DNA of 64,000 nucleotides from Eriocheir sinensis (GCF_024679095.1 NW_026110517.1:20001-84000), one strand, 5' to 3'. Shown: positions 10,447-21,936, numbered from the stretch's first letter. The notes: a model not told the origin generated them from the sequence alone. Program-made: numbers and translations.

Positions 10447-11896
10447 GACTTCAGCCTGCTGTGGAGAGTGAAAGACTTCAGCCTGCTGTGGAGAGTGAAA
10501 GACTTCAGCCTGCTGTGGAGAGTGAAAGACTTCAGCCTGCTGTGGAGAGTGAAAGACTTCAGCCTGCTGTGGAGAGTGAAAGACTTCAGCCTGCTGTGGA
10601 GAGTGAAAGACTTCAGCCTGCTGTGGAGAGTGAAAGACTTCAGCCTGCTGTGGAGAGTGAAAGACTTCAGCCTGCTGTGGAGAGTGAAAGACTTCAGCCT
10701 GCTGTGGAGAGTGAAAGACTTCAGCCTGCTGTGGAGAGTGAAAGACTTCAGCCTGCTGTGGAGAGTGAAAGACTTCAGCCTGCTGTGGAGAGTGAAAGAC
10801 TTCAGCCTGCTGTGGAGAGTGAAAGACTTCAGCCTGCTGTGGAGAGTGAAAGACTTCAGCCTGCTGTGGAGAGTGAAAGACTTCAGCCTGCTGTGGAGAG
10901 TGAAAGACTTCAGCCTGCTGTGGAGAGTGAAAGACTTCAGCCTGGTGTGGAGTGAAAGACTTCAGCCTGCTGTGGAGAGTGAAAGACTTCAGCCTGCTGT
11001 GGAGAGTGAAAGACTTCAGCCTGCTGTGGAGAGTGAAAGACTTCAGCCTGCTGTGGAGAGTGAAAGACTTCAGCCTGCTGTGGAGAGTGAAAGACTTCAG
11101 CCTGCTGTGGAGAGTGAAAGACTTCAGCCTGCTGTGGAGAGTGAAAGACTTCAGCCTGCTGTGGAGAGTGAAAGACTTCAGCCTGCTGTGGAGAGTGAAA
11201 GACTTCAGCCTGCTGTGGAGAGTGAAAGACTTCAGCCTGCTGTGGAGAGTGAAAGACTTCAGCCTGCTGTGGAGAGTGAAAGACTTCAGCCTGCTGTGGA
11301 GAGTGAAAGACTTCAGCCTGCTGTGGAGAGTGAAAGACTTCAGCCTGCTGTGGAGAGTGAAAGACTTCAGCCTGCTGTGGAGAGTGAAAGACTTCAGCCT
11401 GCTGTGGAGAGTGAAAGACTTCAGCCTGCTGTGGAGAGTGAAAGACTTCAGCCTGCTGTGGAGAGTGAAAGACTTCAGCCTGCTGTGGAGAGTGAAAGAC
11501 TTCAGCCTGCTGTGGAGAGTGAAAGACTTCAGCCTGCTGTGGAGAGTGAAAGACTTCAGCCTGCTGTGGAGAGTGAAAGACTTCAGCCTGCTGTGGAGAG
11601 TGAAAGACTTCAGCCTGCTGTGGAGAGTGAAAGACTTCAGCCTGCTGTGGAGAGTGAAAGACTTCAGCCTGCTGTGGAGAGTGAAAGACTTCAGCCTGCT
11701 GTGGAGAGTGAAAGACTTCAGCCTGCTGTGGAGAGTGAAAGACTTCAGCCTGCTGTGGAGAGTGAAAGACTTCAGCCTGCTGTGGAGAGTGAAAGACTTC
11801 AGCCTGCTGTGGAGAGTGAAAGACTTCAGCCTGCTGTGGAGAGTGAAAGACTTCAGCCTGCTGTGGAGAGTGAAAGACTTCAGCCTGCTGTGGAGA
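10447..11896 (+). repeat. 27-bp minisatellite, 54 units, inside RNase H
   Basis: The unit GACTTCAGCCTGCTGTGGAG plus 7 bases (AGTGAAA) repeats 54 times: the first GACTTCAG is at 10447 and the last at 11876, which is 53 x 27 minus 2. Each unit encodes nine residues (ERLQPAVES). That peptide is a version of a normal short RNase H segment, so one native stretch was amplified in frame. All units look identical except one near 10940, which has a C-to-G change and a 2-bp deletion that shifts the frame. Confidence 0.97.
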
Positions 11897-12141
11897 CAGA
11901 AGCCACTGCTATCATTGAAGCCGTACGTAAGTGGAGACTTTGTATTTTGGGCCGCAAATTCACTATTGTCACTGACCAACAAGCTGTATCCTTCATGTTT
12001 GACTCACGGCATTCCTCCAAAATTAAGAATGACAAAATATTAAGATGGCGTCTCGAGCTCTCTGAATACTTGTATGACATTAAGTACCGACCAGGTCCTC
12101 AAAACATCCCTTGCGACACAGTCTCGTGCATGCTTAGTTAA
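11897..12141 (+). pseudogene. C-terminal RNase H region
   Basis: After the array the frame reads EATAIIEAVRKW, then a VTDQQAVSFMF segment containing a further acidic RNase H position. It ends in the typical YRPGPQN-I-P-x-D tail before a stop at 12139-12141. The frame agrees with RNase H only because of the 2-bp deletion in the array. Without the insertion it would lie in the frame of 9918-10446. Confidence 0.8.
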
Positions 12142-13262
12142 TACTAGCCCAGGCTCAGTCTCTCTCGAACAAGTACACGTGTCTCTGTGTCATCCTGGCG
12201 TCACAAGACTTTATCATTTTGTAAAAGTTAAGAATCTGGCTTTCTCTCTAGATGATGTAAGGATGCAGTATTTGTTCAGAATTGAAACCTAGATTCTTTA
12301 AACCTCCAGTTAAGAACCTGATCCATGCAGCGCAACCCTTTGACCGAATCTCTATTGATTTCGCTGGACCGAAACCTTCTGCTACAAAGAATAAATACCT
12401 CCTGGTAATGATAGACGAGTACTCTAGATTCCCATTTGTGTTCCCATGCCCAGATATGTCTGCTCAAACTGTTAAAGCTTGCTTCCTTAAACTGTTCTGT
12501 ATGTTCGGTTGTCCATCATCAGTTCATTCGGACAGAGGAACACAGTTCATGTCTCGTGAAGTCGCAGATTTTCTGTTGAGCCACGGTGTCGTCATGACAC
12601 ACTCCACTCCCTACCACCCCCAAGGTAACGGACAATGTGAAAGAGAGATTGGTACTATTTGGAAAACTGTACGCCTAGCACTCAGATCCTCCAAACTCCC
12701 CGAGTCTCAGTGGGAACTAGTTCTGGACAGAGTATTTCATCCCATTCGGTCCCTCCTTTGTACTGCCACCAATCAAACCCTTCATGAAAGGTTATTTTCT
12801 TTCCCTAGGAGATCATCCAGTGGTTACTCCTTACCTTCCTGGCTTGCCACACCTGGACCTGTCCTGCTGCGGAAGTTTGTTCGTAATTCCAAATCGGATC
12901 CGTTAGTGGAAGAAGTTGATCTCGAGAGTGCTACACCAAACTACGCTCACATTCGCCATCCGGATGGGAGAAGGTCTACCGTCTCCACGAGGGACCTGGC
13001 TCCAACCCCTAAGGAACAGACAACCATGCAAGAGAACATCAATGGGACAACACCCACGGAAGAGATTTCGGCTCCAGAACCGACTTCTACCGATGACAGC
13101 GATGGAGGGGCAGCCACTCCTGACGCTTGTTACCCAGCCTCCGATGACACTAGACTTCCGGACACAAGAAAAAGCGACTCGCCCGAAACTTCCGAAGAAA
13201 GACCTGAACCACTAAGACGTTCAACAAGAGTCAGGAAAACTCCGGATAGACTAGGCGTGTGA
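12142..13262 (+). pseudogene. Integrase with damaged zinc-binding N-terminus
   Basis: The segment 12150-12292 holds the H-x-H half of the integrase HHCC zinc finger (LCHPGVTRLYH), but the CC half is lost at a frameshift and stop near 12290. From about 12282 the catalytic core is open to 13262: SIDFAGP (first Asp), HSDRGTQF (second Asp) and NGQCERE (Glu) form the D,D(35)E triad. A GPVLLRKF/GPY-like module and a basic, Thr-rich tail ending near RRSTRVRKTPDRL follow. It would join element DNA to the host chromosome. The core itself appears intact. Confidence 0.87.
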
Positions 13263-13281
13263 TATGTACGCAATTATTTGT

Positions 13282-13294
13282 AAGAGGGGGAGAA
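13282..13294 (+). other. Polypurine tract
   Basis: AAGAGGGGGAGAA lies directly before the 3' LTR, the expected plus-strand primer site. Confidence 0.85.
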
Positions 13295-13559
13295 TGTGGT
13301 GATTCTATAGTTTAAGTTGTCTGTATTTGTTGGGGTTTTAGTGCTTGTTCGTTTTAGTGTTTCGTATGTATCGTTCGGGATAGGTGATTCGTATGTAATA
13401 TGAATCGTATTATATGGTTTCGAAACTAACGTATCTAGTTTCTTCGTCGATGAAGCCAGTGCACTCGGGCTGCAGGTACTGTACGCACCTAGGGTTTTCT
13501 GGCCGAGTAAAGCCTAGAGAAAAGGGCTTTTGAGGTGGTTTACTTATTCCCTCACGACA
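13295..13559 (+). repeat. 3' LTR (265 bp)
   Basis: Matches the 5' LTR except for two substitutions and one 6-bp indel. It is followed by the second copy of CATAG. Confidence 0.95.
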
Positions 13560-13564
13560 CATAG

Positions 13565-13712
13565 GAACCAAATATATTAAGAGTAGGAGGAATATTTTTT
13601 TTGTTAGATTTGCTTGGCCACACTCGGGACAAGGTCTTAGGATGTAAACTATGTAGAACAATGTTTTCTTTTTCACTGCCTTGGAATGGCTAAAAAACAT
13701 AACGGTTACCAC
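13565..13712. repeat. Degenerate repeat array, right half
   Basis: GGAATATTTTTTTTGTTAGA-like and TTTTTCACTGCCTTGGAATG-like cores match the units at 7690-7902. The LTR element therefore landed inside this older array. Confidence 0.6.
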
Positions 13713-14073
13713 ATTGCACAATTATGCACTCGTAACGTGTGACCATGGTTAAGAGAAGACCAATTATTTTTTATGGCTGAAATTCACTGCCAAAGACGAG
13801 ACGAAAACGTAAATGTAGGCGTGTGATCAGACGAGGCCGAGAACCACGACCAACCTTGTGTATCTGGTCTGTTTGCAGTACGAGAGGCAGGCAGGGCAAG
13901 GGATGGGAAAATAAAAATAAAATATAGCAAAAAAATACTAGATGGCGTCACACATAGAAAGCGGTGTAAAGGAGAACATTTGAAAGCATTATAAACTATT
14001 TTCAACATTTAGGCGGAACGATTCGCTATATCTAGAATGGAATACATTGAAAAAACACAGGTAACAAGTCTAT
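13713..14073. other. No gene seen
   Basis: AT-rich DNA without convincing motifs. It ends in a short (CT)n tract against which the next LINE starts. Confidence 0.4.
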
Positions 14074-14088
14074 CCTCTCTCTCTCTCT

Positions 14089-16324
14089 AACATACTTGAC
14101 CTTGTTATAGCGACCCAAGATAACCTAGTCAGTAATGTCACGGTAGGAGAACACCTCGGTTCCTGCGATCATAAACTAGTGCGCGTTGACATTAGAGCTC
14201 AAACATCGGTGACTGAAAATAAAGTAAAGGTGCCCAATTTCAAAAGAGCCAACTTCGTAGAAATCCGACGAAAACTAATAGATATGCAACTATCAGATGA
14301 CGGCAATGTAGAGGACGCCTGGCTAAGCTTTAAAGATCACTTACTCACTCAGCAGGACACATTTGTCCCCTTGTGCGAGAAGCGAATTAACACTAATAAA
14401 AGTCCACCTTGGTTTAATAGCGAAATTAAACACTCAGTCAAGGAGAGAAAATTGTCTTACAGGTTAAAGAAAGAGCAAAGCACGCCCGAAAACATTAGAC
14501 TTTACAATGATGCCAGGCGACGAATTAACAGACTAGTGCGTCAGGCAAAGCGTAGATATGAAGAAAATATTGCAGCCAGCTGTAAAAATAATCCGAAATC
14601 CTTCTTCAGTTACATAAACAACAGAAAGGCGATCAGAAGTGGAATTGGACCTTTAACAAACAGCGACGGTGCACTAGTGACTGACAGCCAACACGTTGCA
14701 AACCTATTAAACAATTACTTTTCCTCGGTGTTTAATACTAACAGTCCTCCCGCCACCACCACCAACACCAGTACTAATGTAAATCCCGAGCATGCATTGT
14801 CTAACTTTGAAATAAAACCCGATGAAGTCCTCAAAGCCCTCAAATCACTCAAAACAAATAAAAGTCCTGGACCTGACAAAGTATATCCAACTCTGCTGAA
14901 AGAAACAAAGAGCGAAATACTCTCCTCCCTCACAACCGTATTCAATATGTTCTTGCGACAAGGCATCGTCCCTTCAGACTGGAAAAAGGCTAACGTGACA
15001 CCGATTTTTAAGAAAGGAGACAAAAAAGTACCAGGTAATTACAGGCCCATTAGTCTAACTTCAGTTGTAGGTAAGCTAATTGAGGGCATAATTAGAGACA
15101 AAATTGTGAGCTACCTTGAAAGCCACTCATTGATTGGGGACTCACAACATGGCTTCCGAGACAAAAGATCCTGCTTATCAAATCTATTAACCTTTTATAA
15201 CGACCTCTTCACTGTTTATGACGTAACCAAATCACTGGACGTAGTCTATCTTGATTTCCAGAAAGCGTTTGATAAAGTCCCGCATCATAAATTACTTTAC
15301 AAATTAATTAAAGCAAATAGGTATTGACGGTCAAGTAAACCAATGGATCGCGAATTGGTTGAGCAGCAGACAACAAAGAGTAGTGATTGACGGATTTAAC
15401 TCAGAGTGGGCGCCTGTCACTAGTGGCGTCCCTCAGGGCTCGGTTCTTGGCCCAGTGCTCTTCATTATTTACATCAACGACGTGGATGTTGGACTCAATA
15501 ACCGCATTAGTAAATTTGCAGACGACACAAAGATTGGTAACTCGGTTCTCACTGACGAAGACAGGCAAAGCCTCCAAGAGGATTTGCACAAAATTTCAGC
15601 TTGGTCGGATAGATGGGAGATGCCCTTTAACGTAGACAAGTGCCAGGTCCTTCAAGTTGGAACGAGGAATAAGAAGTTCGATTACGAAATGCGCGGCGTT
15701 AAACTCAAAAGCGTTCAATGCGTCAAGGACTTGGGGGTCAAAATCGCGTCAAACCTCAAATTCTCACAGCAATGCATCGATGCAGCAAATAAAGCGAACA
15801 GAATGTTGGGCTTCATTAAAAGAAACTTTGTATTCAAGAATAAAGATGTAATACTTCCGCTCTACAACAGTTTAGTCAGACCCCACTTGGAATATGCGGT
15901 ACAGTTTTGGTCTCCCCACCATGCAAAGGATATTGCTAAATTAGAAGGTGTTCAGCGTCGGGCAACGAAAATGATCCCTTCCTTGCGCAACAAATCCTAC
16001 GAAGAAAGGCTTTCTACCCTTAACATGTTCTCTCTTGAGAAACGTCGCCTCCGAGGAAAACTGATCAAATGTTTTAAAATACTTAATGGTTTCACGAATG
16101 TAGACAGATCAACATTGTTTATGATCGATGACACTCTGCGCACGAGGAACAATGGCGTAAAACTCAGATGTAGACAAGTAAATTCAGACTGCACCAAATT
16201 TTTCTTCACCAACGTTGTAGTGCGAGAATGGAATAAGCTCCCACCGTCAGTGGTCCAGTGTAACACGATTGACTCCTTCAAAAACAAGCTTGACCGTCAC
16301 TTCCTTCATCTTAATATCAACTAG
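14089..16324 (+). pseudogene. 5'-truncated LINE: end of endonuclease plus reverse transcriptase
   Basis: The coding frame begins abruptly next to a (CT)n tract inside an APE-type endonuclease. LDLVIAT and the catalytic GSCDHK segment (about 14155-14175) are its last two motifs. A basic linker and RT follow: NKSPGPDK, a NYRPISLTS motif, and an FDKVPHH-type motif up to a stop at 15327. One frameshift near 15300-15325 moves the reading to the next frame, which continues with GVPQGSVLGPVLF, FADDT (catalytic pair) and the conserved C-terminal domain to 16324. Apart from that shift the copy is clean. It fits the CR1/L2/Jockey group; the exact clade is not determined. Truncation is typical of incomplete target-primed reverse transcription. 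Confidence 0.9.
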
Positions 16325-16690
<366 letters not shown>

Positions 16691-16706
16691 TTTTCTTTGG
16701 TTCCAG

Positions 16707-16808
16707 GCAAGGGCAGCAGCGGAGGGCAAGGTCAAGGACTTCTGCCAAAACATTGACCCCAGTGTGCAGGAAACTGTGATAATGAACAACGTCTTGCCCT
16801 GTGTTAAG
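16707..16808 (+). CDS. Exon of protein phosphatase 2A scaffold subunit A (HEAT repeats)
   Basis: A 102-bp exon (34 codons, phase 0 on both sides) lies between a good acceptor (TTCTTTGGTTCCAG, AG at 16705-16706) and a donor (AAG/GTCAGT, GT at 16809-16810). The peptide begins ARAAAEGKVKDFC and ends VIMNNVLPCVK. I recognise it as the mid-protein HEAT-repeat segment of the PP2A A subunit (PPP2R1A/B; Drosophila Pp2A-29B), where the family has RAAA, KVKEFC and ILPC-K at the same spacing. The protein is the scaffold that joins the PP2A catalytic and regulatory subunits. I could not find neighbouring exons in the window, so this is either one exon between very long introns or a displaced fragment. 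Intact splice sites favour a real exon. Confidence 0.8.
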
Positions 16809-16872
16809 GTCAGTCGATGTGTGTGTGTGTGTTTATAGAGTCAAACTTTCACTGTGTTGCATCTACTAAAGT

Positions 16873-17035
<163 letters not shown>

Positions 17036-17144
17036 CCTCTGAGGCCAAAAGTACAACCAATTTATAACTTTTTTTGCTTTTGGAATTTGGCGCAGAGGCG
17101 GAGGCTGCACCGTCAAGTTCAAGTTCAAGCTCAGAGGCCACGAC

Positions 17145-17700
17145 GTGCTTTTTCGACCAAAATCTGAGAACCCATTTTCGTTAATCGGGGCTATTTCCTT
17201 GGAAATGGGGACTCTCCTTATGTAAACGGTGCCGAAAAACGCAGTTCTGGACTCCAAATTGCGATACGAGGCCTACTTCCTGAGATATTGGCCTGTAAAG
17301 TTGACGGTGGCGAGTGAATTTGACGAAAATCTGAGAACCCATTTTCGTTAATCGGGGTTATTTCCTTGCAAATAGGGACTCTCCTTATGCAAAACGTGCC
17401 AAAAAATCCATTTCTGGCCTCCAAATTGCGATACGAAGCCTACCCACCGAGATATTGCCCTGTAAAGATGGTGCAACTCTACGGGGTGTGCCTACCTTTT
17501 CCGAAAACATGGTTGTTTTGGGGCTTAACAGATACCGCCACCTCGAGGAAACGACAAAACATCCAGTGGTAGTGTCGGTTTTGTTCTACATAAAAAAATA
17601 ACGGAGATATGAGCGCTAATGTAAAGTCCTACCAAAACCCTTTTCGGCCTCTCACGCCTTTATTCCGGGGCCTTTCTTAATGTAACAGGTCTTATCTTGG
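17145..17700. repeat. Tandem repeat, about 180-bp unit, 2 clear units
   Basis: AATCTGAGAACCCATTTTCG opens blocks at about 17160 and 17328. Both continue through GGGACTCTCCTTATG and CTCCAAATTGCGATACGA to GAGATATTG. A third, strongly diverged unit may follow to about 17700. No coding function is apparent. Confidence 0.8.
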
Positions 17701-18825
17701 GCACCAGATCACGAGAAAGCTATTGCTGTTTTCAGAATTCGTCTAGCTCCATTAATAATTGAGTTATGTTCATATAAAGAAAGTTTCACAGTTTGCCAAA
17801 GTGTGGCTTTATCTCTCAGTGATTTTCTTTGTCCTGGGCACCCAACTGAAGCTAAAGACTCGGGGAAGGTATTTCTGGTCTTGGTTTTACGATAGATAAA
17901 CGGATAAAGTAGATATAACCATGATTCTGAGCAACTGTCGAAAATTGGCTCACATTTCAGCAGTTTACCGCGCCATTTGCCACTAATTCTCGTGATTGTG
18001 GCTCTCCCCTGATGTAAAATGTGACGCTGAAGCTGTTCCCGTTGAGTAAATTCCGTTTGGTTGAGAATTAAGGGAGAAATTTTAATGTTTCTTAATAAAA
18101 GGTGCTTGGGGAGGGGGGAGTAGTAAGGGGGTAATGGGGAGGGGGGTAAGGGAGAAGGTAGGGAGGGGGCAGGGTAGAGGGGGGTGAAGGGAACGATGCC
18201 ATTGGCTGCACTCAAAGACTTTTTCATAAGTTATCGGACGTGTCTTAAATGTTTCGTATTTTTATTTTTTTTATAGTTGAGCTCTTAATTATAGTTTACA
18301 GCCATGGAAAGCGTTCTTTTGGACATAATTCAAAATAGTATTACTTTACATGCATGTTGCGGGTGTCAAAATGGGTGGTGATCCGTATGAGTTTTAAGGA
18401 TAATTTAACTTAATGAGCAAAACTACTGAAAGGGTCGTGAAGGAAAGCAGCTAAATATTTCAGAGGAGCTCCATGTCTTCTCCATCTCCCAGACGCTCTG
18501 TAGCCTGTAATAGAGTGCACAGAATGACGCCATAACCGCTATTTCATGATTCAATGCCGGTTTTTAGTATTATTTTTAGGTTTTGTGAGCTGGTGGGTAT
18601 GGAAAAAGATTTGGTTTAATTATACAATGTGATTTATCTCCAGGATGAAGAGGAAAATGTCAATATATAAGGGTGAAGACCGCCATAGACACCCACAAAA
18701 CGCTTAAATATTTCCCCGGCCATGGTAAATATTGTGCCTTTTAGTGAAGGAACACAATAACGTAACACCAATGAAAGGTAAACACGTGAAAAAGCAGCAC
18801 AGAGGACGAATAGGAGGAGAAATAA
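17701..18825. other. No supported gene
   Basis: AT-rich DNA with a G-rich patch at about 18108-18185. The longer frames on the reverse strand reflect that patch and have no recognisable domain. Confidence 0.45.
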
Positions 18826-21800
18826 GGCCTAGATAAGGGAGTACCGAGCCCCAAGACCCAGGCCGAGACCAAGAGGCGGGGACGGGGACGAAGGACGAGT
18901 GGCGAAGAGACAGGCAGAAGACGGACAAGAACGTGCAGACGGAGACCAGCTGGAGGACAGGCAGTCCAGACGACCCCCAAGGACACCCTGGAGGACAGAG
19001 GTGTCCAGACGACCACCGTGGAGGCCCCCAAGGACACCCTGGAGGACAGGGGAGTCCAGACGACTACCGTGGAGCCCCCCAAGGTCACCCTGGAGGACAG
19101 GGGAGTCCAGACGACCACCGTGGCTGCCCCCAAGGACACCCTGGAGGACAGGGGAGTCCAGACGACCACCGTGGCTGCCCCCAAGGACACCCTGGAGGAC
19201 AGGGGAGTCCAGACGACCACCGTGGCTGCCCCCAAGGACACCCTGGAGGACAGGGGAGTCCAGACGACCACCGTGGCTGCCCCCAAGGACACCCTGGAGG
19301 ACAGGGGAGTCCAGACGACCACCGTGGCTGCCCCAAGGACACCCTGGAGGACAGGGGAGTCCAGACGACCACCGTGGCTGCCCCAAGGACACCCTGGAGG
19401 ACAGGGGAGTCCAGACGACCACCGTGGCTGCCCCCAAGGACACCCTGGAGGACAGGGGAGTCCAGACGACCACCGTGGCTCCCCCAAGGACACCCTGGAG
19501 GACAGGGGAGTCCAGACGACCACCGTGGCTCCCCCAAGGACACCCTGGAGGACAGGGGAGTCCAGACGACCACCGTGGCTGCCCCCAAGGACACCCTGGA
19601 GGACAGGGGAGTCCAGACGACCACCGTGGCTGCCCCAAGGACACCCTGGAGGACAGGGGAGTCCAGACGACCACCGTGGCTGCCCCCAAGGACACCCTGG
19701 AGGACAGGGGAGTCCAGACGACCACCGTGGCAGCCGGCAAGGACACCCTGGCGGACAGGGGAGTCCAGACGACCGCCGTGGCTGCCCCCAAGGACACCCT
19801 GGAGGACAGGGGAGTCCAGACAACAGCCGTGGCTGCCCCCAAGGACACCCTGGAGGACAGGGGAGTCCAGACGACCACCGTGGCTGCCCCCAAGGACACC
19901 CTGGAGGACAGGGGAGTCCAGACGACCACCGTGGCAGCCCCCAAGGACACCCTGGAGGACAGGGGAGTCCAGACGACCACCGTGGCAGCCCCCAAGGACA
20001 CCCTGGAGGACAGGGGAGTCCAGACAACAGCCGTGGCTGCCCCCAAGGACACCCTGGAGGACAGGGGAGTCCAGACGACCACCGTGGCTCCCCCCAAGGA
20101 CACCCTGGAGGACAGGGGAGTCCAGACGACCCCCGTGGCTGCCCCCAAGGACACCCTGGAGGACAGGGGAGTCCAGACGACCACCGTGGCTGCCCCCAAG
20201 GACACCCTGGAGGACAGGGGAGTCCAGACGACCACCGTGGCTCCCCCCAAGGACACCCTGGAGGACAGGGGAGTCCAGACGACCACCGTGGCTGCCCCCA
20301 AGGACACCCTGGAGGACAGGGGAGTCCAGACGACCACCGTGGCTCCCCCCAAGGACACCCTGGAGGACAGGGGAGTCCAGACAACAGCCGTGGCTGCCCC
20401 CAAGGACACCCTGGAGGACAGGGGAGTCCAGACGACCACCGTGGCTGCCCCCAAGGACACCCTGGAGGACAGGGGAGTCCAGACAACAGCCGTGGCTGCC
20501 CCCAAGGACACCCTGGAGGACAGGGGAGTCCAGACGACCACCGTGGCTCCCCCCAAGGACACCCTGGAGGACAGGGGAGTCCAGACAACAGCCGTGGCTG
20601 CCCCCAAGGACACCCTGGAGGACAGGGGAGTCCAGACAACAGCCGTGGCTGACCCCAAGGACACCCTGGAGGACAGCGGAGTCCAGACAACAGCCGTGGC
20701 TGCCCCCAAGGACACCCTGGAGGACAGGGGAGTCCAGACAACAGCCGTGGCTGCCCCAAGGACACCCTGGAGGACAGGGGAGTCCAGACGACCACCGTGG
20801 CTCCCCCAAGGACACCCTGGAGGACAGGGAGTCCAGACAACAGCCGTGGCTGCCCCAAGGACACCCTGGAGGACAGGGGAGTCCAGACAACAGCCGTGGC
20901 TGCCCCCAAGGACACCCTGGAGGACAGGGGAGTCCAGACAACAGCCGTGGCTGCCCCCAAGGACACCCTGGAGGACAGGGGAGTCCAGACAACAGCCGTG
21001 GCTGCCCCCAAGGACACCCTGGAGGACAGGGGAGTCCAGACGACCACCGTGGCTCCCCCCAAGGACACCCTGGAGGACAGGGGAGTCCAGACAACAGCCG
21101 TGGCTGCCCCCAAGGACACCCTGGAGGACAGGGGAGTCCAGACAACAGCCGTGGCTGCCCCCAAGGACACCCTGGAGGACAGGGGAGTCCAGACAACAGC
21201 CGTGGCTGCCCCCAAGGAGGACCATGTGGAGAGAGAGGTTCAGACTGCTGAGACCCTCAAGGAAAGACCAGACCAAGCGATAGAAACAGCAAGGCCTAGA
21301 CGGACAACAGAAATGAAGGTGAAGAGGGCCCCCATCCGTATCATTGGAGACAGTATGATGAAGAATGCGCACTGGCACGTTAAGTGCAACATGGACGGCA
21401 GTGGCTGCACCAGCATGAGTGGTGCCCAGATCAGGAACATCAAGAAAAGAGTGCAGCATGATGCGGCCGACTTGAAAGACGGATTGCTGATCGTCCAGGG
21501 TGGTGGGAACGCCCTGGAGTACGTCGGACAGGAAGACACAGTGAAGGACGTAGTAGACTCTGTGAAGGCAGTGGAAGGAAAAGGAATGAAGGTTGCAGTT
21601 GTGGGAATTATGAGACGCCCAAGGGAAGGACCACAGTACGAGAGACTGCGCCGATCTACAAACAAGAGGATCCAAGAAGAAATGATGAAGATGAAGATTG
21701 AATGGACGCGAGGGAAGAAGGGCGACGTCAGCTTCATCGACATGGACGGAGTCCTGAGGGGAGATGCAGCGTTCGACGTGGATGGCGTGCACCTGAGCGG

Positions 21801-21879
21801 CAACGGGAACAGGAGGATGGGGGAGCGCCTGCGTGAATGGGTGCGGATGAAGTCGCTGTATGCAGTGGGGACAGTTTGA
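18826..21879 (+). pseudogene. LINE ORF1: 17-residue repeats fused to an SGNH-hydrolase-like domain
   Basis: From 18826 the frame gives a basic Arg/Lys/Gly leader, then about 44 copies of a 17-residue unit (GVQTTTVAAPKDTLEDR). After the array come about 210 residues with SGNH landmarks: IIGDSMM (Ser of block I, about 21352), QGGGNAL (Gly/Asn block, about 21498) and DGVHLSGNG (Asp 21781 and His 21790). SGNH enzymes cleave esters; in LINE ORF1 proteins the domain is thought to act in RNP or membrane handling. The leader and the SGNH domain lie in the same frame, but nine units in between carry single-base deletions, mostly in C runs, which shift the frame locally. No ATG is visible upstream of the array. 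Confidence 0.75.
18963..21226 (+). repeat. 51-bp minisatellite, about 44 units
   Basis: Units start at GTCCAGACGACCACCGTGGC and run through CCCCAAGGACACCCTGGAGG to the next GTCC. Fully spaced units run from 19003 to 21187, with a partial unit before. Two main variants alternate: GACGACCACC (Thr-Thr-Thr) and GACAACAGCC (Thr-Thr-Ala). Nine units are 50 bp long. GC-rich and strongly biased, it produces open frames on both strands that are not genes. Confidence 0.96.
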
Positions 21880-21936
21880 ACGGGTATAAATGACCTAGCA
21901 CGGAGGAGTGGATACACAACCCAGGCAAGTGAAAGT

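Larger units (their letters stand above)
7903..13559 (+). mobile_element. Ty3/Gypsy-type LTR retrotransposon, full length but defective
   Basis: A 5657-bp element is bounded by two direct LTRs that start TGTGGTGATTC and end CCTCACGACA. The sequence CATAG flanks it on both sides (7898-7902 and 13560-13564), a clean 5-bp target-site duplication. Between the LTRs lie gag with zinc knuckles, protease, reverse transcriptase, RNase H and integrase. RT before integrase is the Ty3/Gypsy order. I see no envelope frame. The LTRs differ by only two substitutions and one 6-bp indel, so insertion is recent. Yet the coding part has a shifted gag start, a frameshift in the nucleocapsid, a stop before protease, a lesion at the RT active site, an expanded and shifted RNase H and a lesion at the start of integrase. 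No standard TGG-starting primer site follows the 5' LTR. Confidence 0.93.

Noticed and set aside
10273..11982. 569-codon reverse frame and extra forward frames over the 27-bp array
   Set aside because: Shadows of a 27-bp unit that is divisible by three and stop-free.
18741..21792. Long open frames on the reverse strand over the 51-bp array (700-990 codons)
   Set aside because: The unit lacks stops on both strands. The forward frame alone continues into a recognisable domain, so the reverse frames are shadows.
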